DNA of 64,000 nt from Azospirillum brasilense (GTDB lineage Bacteria > Pseudomonadota > Alphaproteobacteria > Azospirillales > Azospirillaceae): positions 62,001 through 126,000 of the forward strand of contig NZ_QLKQ01000009.1 in assembly GCF_003349955.1 (NCBI RefSeq). Direction: 5' to 3'. Both the position numbers and the translations under genes were made by a program. Position 1 is the stretch's first letter; every line of letters begins with the position of its first letter. Below, one piece after another: positions 54,776-63,900 of this stretch. The notes under the pieces were generated by a model. That model was given only the letters and a program-made list of their open reading frames with translations, was not told where the DNA came from and made no database searches.

Positions 54776-54794
54776 CCGTTGCGTCGTGCAACGG
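54776..54794. terminator. Hairpin between convergent genes
   Basis: CCGTTGC-GTCGT-GCAACGG has a perfect 7-bp stem in the 142-bp gap between the NadE and CHAT gene stop codons. There is no T-run, so termination would need another factor. It is the only clear structure in the gap. Confidence 0.35.
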
Positions 54795-54879
54795 ACCCGC
54801 CGTCCCGACCGACGTCGGCGCGGATGGCACAACCCTGGCCAATCCGCGGCGCACCCACCACCCGCACGCCGGTACACCG

Positions 54880-57800
54880 TTACATCCTGGCCGGAAGCGT
54901 AATCGGCCGATTCCCATCGCCGACCAGTGTGAAGGCCGCCCAGAAGTAAGGATGGCTCTGCTCCAGGTCGGCGATTATTTCCTTTTGCGCGGACTGCAGA
55001 TGGTAGGCGCTGCCCTGGGAGCGTTCCCCGCCTATTCTGCGGAACAGCTCGGTCATCAGCTTGATCGTCGCCCCGTTGTCCACCTGCCAGTGCGACACCA
55101 GCAGCGAACGGGCGCCTCCGACGAAGAAGGACCGGGCGATGCCCGTCAGGCTTTCACCGCCGCCGCTGCCCTCAGCGCCGGTGTTGCAGGCGGACAGCAC
55201 CACCAGGTCGGCGTTGAGGCGCAGCTGCTCGATTTCGCTCGCCGCCAGCAGCCCATCGTACTGCTGCGGCGCCCCCTCGGGCAGCGACACCATCAGGGCC
55301 GGTTCCGACCAGCAGTTCAACTCGTTCGGCAGCAAGCCGTGCGTGGCGAAATACACGATCCGGTACTGCTCCAGAAGGGCCGTGCCGTTGTCAGGGGCTT
55401 GGCCGAGCTGCCGCACCTTCTCGTGGCTGAACGCATCGCGGATCAGAACCGACCCGGTGGAGGCCTGAAGGCTCTGGGCGACGGACCGGACCTCCCGGTC
55501 GGTCCCTTCGAGGCGCGGCAGCTTGGTCAGGCGGGCGACTTCGGACCGGCAGCTTTCCGGCAGGTTGCGGTTGCGCAGCACCGCGTCGACGTTGGTGAAC
55601 GGCAGCGGATCGCCGAAGCCGATGAAGGGCTGCGGCGCGGTCGACGGCTCGACGCGCCGCAGATCCACGAAGGACCGCACCGACGGCGTCAGCGTCAGCG
55701 CGTAGCGTTGGATGAGCCAGGGGACGGTGCGGTAGTCCCGGTTGTCGGCAACGCGCGGGTGCGGTTCGGTCACCAACAGGCCGAGCGGCAAGCTGAGCAG
55801 CGGCCCGGACGGCACCGTCACCAGATGGTCGACATCGGCCATGCGGGCCTTCGCCGGCCCCATCAGCGTCTCGAACAGCTTGTTCGCGCCGATGACGTCG
55901 TACTCCAGCAATTGGCTGCCGTCGATGGCGGAGCGGAGCGCCTTGGTCTCGCGGGCGGCCTGTCCGGGCGTCAGGGCCACCCGATAGGCCGTCATGCCGT
56001 TCTTGCGGATCAGGAAGGCAACCGACATCGGTTCACCGACGATGATCTGGTAAAGCGCGTCCCGCTGGGTGAGCTGGGCCTGCACGTCGGCGACCTTCAC
56101 CGGCGCGTCGAGCAGGCTCTGGTACCGTGGGAAGGCGCTCTGCACCTCCTGGGTCAACTGGCTGACGGCGCGCTTCTTGGTCTCCACCTCCGTCCGCAGG
56201 AAGTCGAGTTCGTTCGACAGGGCTTGCGGATCGGCTTCCATCCGGGCCAGCTCGTTCTTGGCACGGTCATGGTCGCGCTCGGCGTCCTGAAGGCGCCGGA
56301 TGACGCCGCCCGCCGACCGGTCCGCGGACATCCGCAAAGCCGTGCGGGCGATGGCCTGGCTGGTCATGGTGCCGCGAACCAGCTGTCCGGCCTCGAACAT
56401 CTCGGTGAAGTAGGCGTCGGCCTTGCCGGGGTCGTTCTCGGCCAGGGTCAGCATCAGGTCGAAGAAGGGATAGACCACGTCGTAGGAAAGCGCGGTGGAG
56501 CGCTCCGCCGAGATGGCGAAGGCGGCGCGGAACGCGCGCAGGGCGTCCTCGGTGCGCTCCGTCGCCGCGTGCGCCTTGCCCAGCGCCAGCAGCGCCAGAA
56601 CCTCCAGCCGGGAATTGCTGAACAGCTTGCGCTGTTCGGCAATGACGGTTTCCAGCCGGCTGACGCCGCGTTCCGGATTGCCGCTATCCACGTCAAGCCC
56701 GGCCTGCAGGAACAGGAACTGCGGCCGCCACCAGGCCGGCGCCAGACGGGCCTGACCCAGCACGCCGAACGCTTGGTCGAGGGTCGCCGACGCCTCCTTC
56801 AGCCGCCCGGTCTTTTCCTGCATGCGGGCCTGCGTGTAGGTGTCGAGGGCCATGTCGGCGAACAGGATTTCCGTGTTCCGGGCGATTTCGGACACGCTGA
56901 ACGTCTGGTTGTCGTCATTGCGGCCGCGGCGGTCGGCACCCTTGGCCACGCTCACGCTCTGGCGCTCCCCGGCGATCTTCTTCGCCTGTTCCAGAGCGCC
57001 GTCATACTGCCGCTGGTTGGCGAGATGAAGCGCGCGATAGCTGCCCAGCCGCAGGCGGACCAGATCCTCGGCGCCCCCAAGCTTGGCCTCCGCCTGCTCG
57101 AACAGACCGTCGGCGATGGCGAATCGCTGCTGGTTGCTGGCCTGCAGGGCGAGGTGGGCGTAAAGCACCCCCTGGTTGATTTCGTCGTCCGGCTGGAACT
57201 TCATCAGAACGGCCAGGGCCTGGCGGTACTGATCCTCGGCCTTCGCGAATTCGCGGATGCTGTTGTAGTACTGGCCGAGACGCATGGCGTTCTCGAACGC
57301 CGACAGATCGCCGATGCTGAATTTGGTCTGGGCTTCCAGCCGTTCGGCCACCGAGGAGCGGGAGCCCCCGGCCTCCTCGATCTTGGAGCGGTCGATCGCC
57401 CCGGCGAGGCCGCCGACGGTGTTCTCGATCTGGCTCATCGCCACCGGGATGCCTTCGGCCAGAAACACCGTTCCGTTCACCGACGCGACGACGGCGACCA
57501 CCGGCCAGCCGCCCTGCTTGCGCCGGCATTCCATCAGCAGGGCATCGTAGCGGTCGAGGATCTTGGCGGCGGCCGGCGCCGGACAATTCAGCCTCTGGTC
57601 GATGTCGCCGCGCCACCAGCTTTGCGTGGCGTAGTTCTCCAGCACGGCGCTGGCCGACATGTCGGCGCTCAGCTCGGTTACCCGCGCGCTGGGCTCCTGC
57701 CAGTTGCCGCAATAGACGTCCAGCGTGCGCCGGACGCCGGCCCCGCCCTCCGGCCGCGCTCCGGGCTGGGCGCGGCACGCCTCTCCGATGCCGTTCCGGC

Positions 57801-57909
57801 CGACGAGGAAGGACGTCTCCCCCGGCCGCGGGGAGGAGGTGTTCATGCAGCCGCCAAGCGCGGCCAAAAGCACCGCCGTAGCCACAATCCGGATGGTCGC
57901 CCGCTTCAT
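54880..57909 (-). CDS. TPR/CHAT (caspase-like) lipoprotein
   Basis: Protein of 1,009 residues. Signal peptide with lipobox LGGC makes Cys21 the acylated residue, so the mature protein is anchored in the envelope. About 200-560 are TPR-like helical repeats (for example AKAEDQYRQALAVLMKFQPDD). A coiled-coil segment near 565-640 precedes the C-terminal CHAT domain. The catalytic dyad is H857 (YFATHG) and C908 (LSACNTG), both intact, as are SLLVSHWQVDN and PYFWAAFTLVGDG, so it is predicted to be an active protease. It starts 19 bp after the giant haemagglutinin gene stop, with GAGGATT as ribosome site inside the gap. CHAT/TPR genes next to two-partner-secretion exoproteins are known in other bacteria; the target is not. 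Confidence 0.92.
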   Translation of the reverse strand: MKRATIRIVATAVLLAALGGCMNTSSPRPGETSFLVGRNGIGEACRAQPGARPEGGAGVRRTLDVYCGNWQEPSARVTELSADMSASAVLENYATQSWWRGDIDQRLNCPAPAAAKILDRYDALLMECRRKQGGWPVVAVVASVNGTVFLAEGIPVAMSQIENTVGGLAGAIDRSKIEEAGGSRSSVAERLEAQTKFSIGDLSAFENAMRLGQYYNSIREFAKAEDQYRQALAVLMKFQPDDEINQGVLYAHLALQASNQQRFAIADGLFEQAEAKLGGAEDLVRLRLGSYRALHLANQRQYDGALEQAKKIAGERQSVSVAKGADRRGRNDDNQTFSVSEIARNTEILFADMALDTYTQARMQEKTGRLKEASATLDQAFGVLGQARLAPAWWRPQFLFLQAGLDVDSGNPERGVSRLETVIAEQRKLFSNSRLEVLALLALGKAHAATERTEDALRAFRAAFAISAERSTALSYDVVYPFFDLMLTLAENDPGKADAYFTEMFEAGQLVRGTMTSQAIARTALRMSADRSAGGVIRRLQDAERDHDRAKNELARMEADPQALSNELDFLRTEVETKKRAVSQLTQEVQSAFPRYQSLLDAPVKVADVQAQLTQRDALYQIIVGEPMSVAFLIRKNGMTAYRVALTPGQAARETKALRSAIDGSQLLEYDVIGANKLFETLMGPAKARMADVDHLVTVPSGPLLSLPLGLLVTEPHPRVADNRDYRTVPWLIQRYALTLTPSVRSFVDLRRVEPSTAPQPFIGFGDPLPFTNVDAVLRNRNLPESCRSEVARLTKLPRLEGTDREVRSVAQSLQASTGSVLIRDAFSHEKVRQLGQAPDNGTALLEQYRIVYFATHGLLPNELNCWSEPALMVSLPEGAPQQYDGLLAASEIEQLRLNADLVVLSACNTGAEGSGGGESLTGIARSFFVGGARSLLVSHWQVDNGATIKLMTELFRRIGGERSQGSAYHLQSAQKEIIADLEQSHPYFWAAFTLVGDGNRPITLPARM

Positions 57910-57928
57910 GGGTGTAATCCTCGCGCTC

Positions 57929-60900
57929 TTACCAGAGTTCTTCGTTGCCGGAGTTGGAGAAGATGGCGTCCGCGTCGCTCTGCGACGGCGGCCGAACCGG
58001 CACGACCACGCGGGCGTCGTCCAACGTCACGCGCAGCGTCTGGGCGGGCAGGCCGATGAACAGCGGAGTGCAGCCGGAAATCTGCCCGACCGGGCATCCG
58101 TTGAAGACGAAGGCCGGGTTCTGGTTGCTGGACTGGACCTGAAGGCTGGCCTGCTTTCCGCCAAGGCCGGCGACCGTGCCGTAGCCGGTGACCTTGGATG
58201 CCTTTTGGATGTTGAAGCCGCCGACCGTCATCCCGAGCCCATCGTACGGGGCGTTGGCCTGGTCGCGCAGGCTCATCAGGTTCGTGCTGGCGAAGGCCCC
58301 GTTGATCGACACCGTCAGCACGCCGGTGGCGGTGAACATCTGGCTGACCAGCACCGAGTCGGCGCTGTCGATCCGGACGTTGTGCAACGGCTGGGTCTTG
58401 CCGACCTCTCCCTTGAACGCGATGTTGCCGGGTCCGGCCTGGATGGTCAGGTCGACGCCATTCCTGGTCGCGTCGAGCGGGCCGACGTTCAGCGTGCCGC
58501 TCTTCAGGGTGGTCGCCCCCTCCAGGACCGTATAGCGCGCGTCGGAGGGGCTTGCCTTCGCCCCGACGCGGCCCAGCGTCATCGCTCCGCCCATGGTCGA
58601 GATGGTGCCGGACAGGTAGGTGGTCGATGGCGATCCGGATCCCGTGTCCAGGCCGCCGACGAAGACCATGTCCTTGGTGGTCCCGTTCAGGCGCAGCGTT
58701 CCGGTGTTCACGAAGCGTGTCGCCGAACCGATCGTGCCACCGCCCAGCAGGTCGACCGCGTAAGGACGCTCGGACGTGAGCAGCGCGCCGGCGTCGACCG
58801 CTTCCCGGAAGGTGAAGCTCTGGGCGTCGAGCAGGCTGAGCGTGCCCAACCCCGTGACGGCGTTGGCGAAGGAGACGGTCCCGCCACCCCGCAACCCCAG
58901 CCATGTGCCCGCGCCCGCCGACAGGGCGGCGGCATCGATCGCGCCGCCCGCGTCGATGGTCAGCGCCGTCCCGGCCCCCTGGGCAATCGTGCCAAGGGTG
59001 ACGTTCCCCTTCGCGACGATGCCGAGCGACGCCGTGGTCCGCAGCGGGTTGGTGATGGTGATCGATCCGTTGCGGCTGGTCAGGTTGCCGGTCAACACCG
59101 TTCCCGGCACCGCCGTCAGGATGACGGAGCCGCCGGCGGTGGCGTTCGGCGCGACGGTCAGCACGCCCGCGGACTGCACGTTCAGGGCGCCGGCCACCGA
59201 AGCGGTCAGGCTGGTCTCGCGGCTGTTGGTCAGGACCGCGTCGCCGTTGGTGGTCGCCAACAGAACGTCCCCGGCGAAACTGTTGTCGGCGTTCGTCAGG
59301 TGCAGGTCGCGGGCGGTGATCCGGGCCGGGCCCCCGACCAGAATGGCGCCGCTCTGATCGACGCTTCCGCCGTCGAGCGCAAGCGAACCGGCCGTGCGCA
59401 ACCGCTGGATGGTCACCCCGTCGGCATCGGCGTATGCGATGGCACCGGCGGCGTCGGCCGTGTCGGCCGCGTTGCGCGAGCGCAGGTCCACGGCGACGGC
59501 GGCGTTGGCCGCGTTGTCCAGGGTGATCGCCGCGCCGCTGTCCTTGCGCGTCGTGATGACCAGGGTGTTGGCTCTGATGGCCCCGCTTTGCGTAACGGCG
59601 TCTCCCGCCGTCGCGGTCAGCGTGCCGTCCACGGCGAGGCTTCCGAAACCGAGAGCGCCATCCGTGGTCACCCCCAACGTCCCGGCTGCGCCGGCCAACG
59701 CGCCGATGGCGCCACGCACCGTCAGCGTGGCCGTCCCCGCGGTGCGGACCGTCGCCGCGGCCAGACCGTTGGCGTCGGTGTAGGTGATGGTCCCAGCGGC
59801 GTCCGCCGTGTCGGCGGTGTTGCGGGTGCGCAGGTCCAGCGAGGCGACGTCGTTGCCGGCGTTGGTCAGGGTGATCGCCGCGCCGCCGTTCTGGAGCGTC
59901 TTCACCGTGAGGCTGCCGACGGCGAGCGTTCCGCTCTGCGTGACCGGGCCGCCGGCGATCAGCGTCGCCGCGCCGGCCGTGTTCAGCCTGGCGATATCGA
60001 TCGCGGTCGCGTTGGTGTAGGCGACATCTCCGGCCGCCATGTTGCCATTGGCGTCAAGCGAGCGGAGGTCCAGCGAGGCGACGTCATTGCCGCTGTTGGT
60101 CAAGCGAATCGCCGCCCCCGAGCCGCCGCGCGTCCGTGCGACGAGGGTGTCGGCGAGAATGGCGCCGCTCTGGCTGAGCAGGCCGCCCGCATCGATGGTC
60201 GCGTTCCCCGTGGTGGCCATGCCGGCGATGTCCACACCGTTCAGATCGGTGTAGGCGATCGGGCCGGCCGCGTTCGCGGTGTTCGCCGTGTTGCGGGACA
60301 GCAATTGGGCAACGGCCACATCGTTGGCGGCGTTGGTCAGGGTGATCGCCGCTCCGCCGTCCTTTCTCGTCGTGACGTTCAGGCGGTTTGCCGTGACGGC
60401 GCCGCTCTGGGTCACTGTGTCCGACGCGGTGGCCGACAGAGTCCCGCCGGCCGCAACGGTCGCGAAGGTCAGGCGACCACCCGTTGTCACCGTGAGATCC
60501 CGCCCGACCGTACCGGTCAGCGTGGTGTCCAATGTGTTGACAAGGGCCGCGTCGTTGGCGCCGGCCGTGCTCAACGCAACTTGGCCGACCAGGGCGTTGG
60601 CCCCGTTGGTCAGGGCGACCCCACCGCCCTGCGACGTGAAGGACGAGGTGCCGTTCACCTGCAGCGCCGCCGATTGAGTGATGGTGCCGCCGGCCACCAG
60701 CTCCGCGCTGCTGATGGTTTTCAGTGCGGCGATGTTGACCGAGGAGACGTCGGTGTAGGCGATGGCGCCCGCGGCGCGGTTGTCCAGTGTATCCAGCGTC
60801 TGCAGGTCCAGGTTGGCGACGTCGTTGCCCACATTGGTCAGGGTGATCGCCGCGCCGCCGTCCTTGCGCGTCTTCACGGCCAGGTTGCCGGCGCTGATCG

Positions 60901-63900
60901 CGCCCGTCTGCGTCACCGTGTCGGTCGCCGTGGCCGCCAGGGTGCGACCCACCGTGGTGGCTCCGAAGCTCAGCGCGCCGTCGATGATCACCGTGAGGTC
61001 CTGGCCGACCGTACCGGTGATGGCCGTGGCCAGCGTGTTGGTCAGCGTTGCGTCGTTGGTGCCGCTGTTGGTGAGGGTGACCGCACCGGTGAGGGCGTTG
61101 CCAGCGTTGCTCAGCGTGATGGCGTTGGCACCGGCGCTGAACGAGGAGGCCCCGCCCACGGTCAGCGCGCCGCTCTGGGTCAGGGCGCCACCGCTGGTCA
61201 CCGTGAGGTCTTGGCCGACCGTGCCGGCGATGGCCGTGGCCAGCGTGTTGGTGAGGGTGGCGTCGTTGGTGCCGCTGTTGGTGAGGGTGACCGCACCGGT
61301 GAGGGCGTTGCCAGCGTTGCTCAGCGTGATGGCGTTGGCACCGGCGCTGAACGAGGAGGCCCCGCCCACGGTCAGCGCGCCGCTCTGGGTCAGGGCGCCA
61401 CCGCTGGTCACCGTGAGGTCTTGGCCGACCGTGCCGGCGATGGCCGTGGCCAGCGTGTTGGTGAGGGTGGCGTCGTTGGTGCCGCTGTTGGTGAGGGTGA
61501 CCGCACCGGTGAGGGCGTTGCCAGCGTTGCTCAGCGTGATGGCGTTGGCACCGGCGCTGAACGAGGAGGCCCCGCCCACGGTCAGCGCGCCGCTCTGGGT
61601 CAGGGCGCCACCGCTGGTCACCGTGAGGTCTTGGCCGACCGTGCCGGCGATGGCCGTGGCCAGCGTGTTGGTGAGGGTGGCGTTGTTGCTGCCGCTGTTG
61701 GTCAGCGTGACCGATCCGGTGAGGGCGTTGCCAGCGTTGCTCAGCGTGATGGCGTTTGCACCGGCGCTGAACGAGGAGGCTCCGCCCACGGTCAGTGCAC
61801 CGCTCTGGGTCAGGGCGCCGCCGCTGGTCACCGTCAGATCGCCACCAATCGTGCCGCTGAGCGAGGTTGCCAGCGTGTTGGTGAGGGTGGCGTCGTTGGC
61901 GCCGCTGTTCGTGAGGGTGACCGATCCGGTGAGGGAGTTGCCAGCGTTGCTCAGCGTGATGGTGTTGGCGCCGGCGCTGAACGAGGAGGCCCCGCCCACC
62001 GTCAGCGCGCCGCTCTGGGTCAGGGCGCCACCGCTGGTCACCGTCAGATCGCCACCAATCGTACCGGCGATGGCTGTGGCCAGAGTGTTGGTGAGGGTGA
62101 CGTCGTTGGTGCCACTGTTGGTGAAGGTGACCGAGCCACTGAAGGCGTTTGCGGTGTTGCCCAGGGTGATGGCGTTGGCACCGGCGCTGAACGAGGAGGC
62201 CCCGCCCACCGTCAGCGCGCCGCTCTGGGTCAGGGCGCCGCCGCTGGTCACCGTCAGACCGCCACCAATCGTACCGGCGATGGCTGTGGCGAGCGTGTTG
62301 GTCAGTGTTGCGTCGTTGGCGCCGCTGTTGGTCAGCGTGACCGCTCCGGTGAGGGCGTTGGCGGCGTTGCCCAGGGTGATGGCGTTGGCACCGGCGCTGA
62401 ACGAGGAGGCTCCGCCCACGGTCAGTGCACCGCTCTGGGTCAGGGCGCCGCCGCTGGTCACCGTGAGGTCCTGGCCGACCGTACCGCTGAGCGAGGTTGC
62501 CAGCGTGTTGGTGAGGGTGACGTCGTTGGTGCCGCTGTTGGTCAGCGTGACCGATCCGGTGAAGGCGTTGGCGGCATTGCTCAGCGTGATGGCGTTGGCA
62601 CCGGCGCTGAACGAGGAGGCCCCGCCCACCGTCAGCGCGCCGCTCTGGGTCAGGGCGCCACCGCTGGTCACCGTCAGACCGCCACCAACCGTGCCGGCGA
62701 TGGCCGTGGCCAGCGTGTTGGTGAAGGTGACGTTGTTGGCGCCGCTGTTGGTCAGCGTGACCGCACCGGTGAGGGCGTTGCCAGCGTTGCTCAGCGTGAT
62801 GGCGTTGGCGCCGGCGTCGAATGAGGAGGCTCCGCCCACGGTCAGCGCGCCGCTCTGGCTCAGGGCGCCGCCGCTGGTCACCGTCAGACCGCCACCAATC
62901 GTACCGGCGATGGCCGTGGCGAGAGTGTTGGTCAGCGTTGCGTCGTTGGCGCCGCTGTTGGTCAGCGTGACCGCACCGGTGAGGGCGTTGCCAGCGTTGC
63001 TCAGGGTGATGGCGTTGGCGCCGGCGTCGAACGAGGAGGCCCCGCCCACGGTCAGCGCGCCGCTCTGGGTCAGGGCGCCGCCGCTGGTCACCGTCAGACC
63101 GCCACCAATCGTACCGGCGATGGCCGTGGCCAGCGTGTTGGTGAGGGTGGCGTCGTTGGTGCCGCTGTTGGTCAGCGTGACCGCACCGGTGAGGGCGTTT
63201 GCGGCGTTGCTCAGCGTGATGGCGTTGGCGCCGGCGCTAAACGAGGAGGCCCCGCCCACGGTCAGCGCGCCGCTCTGGGTCAGGGCTCCGCCGCTGGTCA
63301 CCGTCAGACCGCCACCAATCGTACCGGCGATGGCTGTGGCGAGTGTGTTGGTCAGTGTTGCGTCGTTGGCGCCGCTGTTCGTGAGGGTGACCGAGCCACT
63401 GAAGGCGTTTGCGGTGTTGCCCAGCGTGATGGCGTTTGCACCGGCATCGAACGAGGAGGCTCCGCCCACGGTCAGCGCGCCGCTCTGGGTCAGGGCTCCG
63501 CCGCTGGTCACCGTCAGACCGCCACCAATCGTACCGGCGATGGCTGTGGCGAGTGTGTTGGTCAGTGTTGCGTCGTTGGCGCCGCTGTTCGTGAGGGTGA
63601 CCGCACCGGTGAGGGCGTTGCCAGCATTGCTCAGGGTGATGGCGTTGGCGCCGGCGTCGAATGAGGAGGCTCCGCCCACGGTCAGCGCGCCGCTCTGGCT
63701 CAGGGCGCCGCCGCTGGTCACCGTCAGATCGCCACCAATCGTGCCGCTGAGCGAGGTTGCCAGTGTGTTGGTCAGCGTTGCGTCGTTGGTGCCGCTGTTG
63801 GTGAGGGTGACCGAGCCACTGAAGGCGTTTGCGGTGTTGCCCAGCGTGATGGCGTTTGCACCGGCATCGAACGAGGAGGCTCCGCCCACGGTCAGCGCGC

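Noticed and set aside
54880..57909. CHAT protein as part of a defence system
   Set aside because: It is a secreted lipoprotein behind an adhesin gene, with no phage-defence effector or sensor nearby.
57725..62824. 1,699-residue open frame on the plus strand
   Set aside because: It is antisense to the haemagglutinin-like and CHAT genes. Its apparent repeats mirror the 210-bp array.
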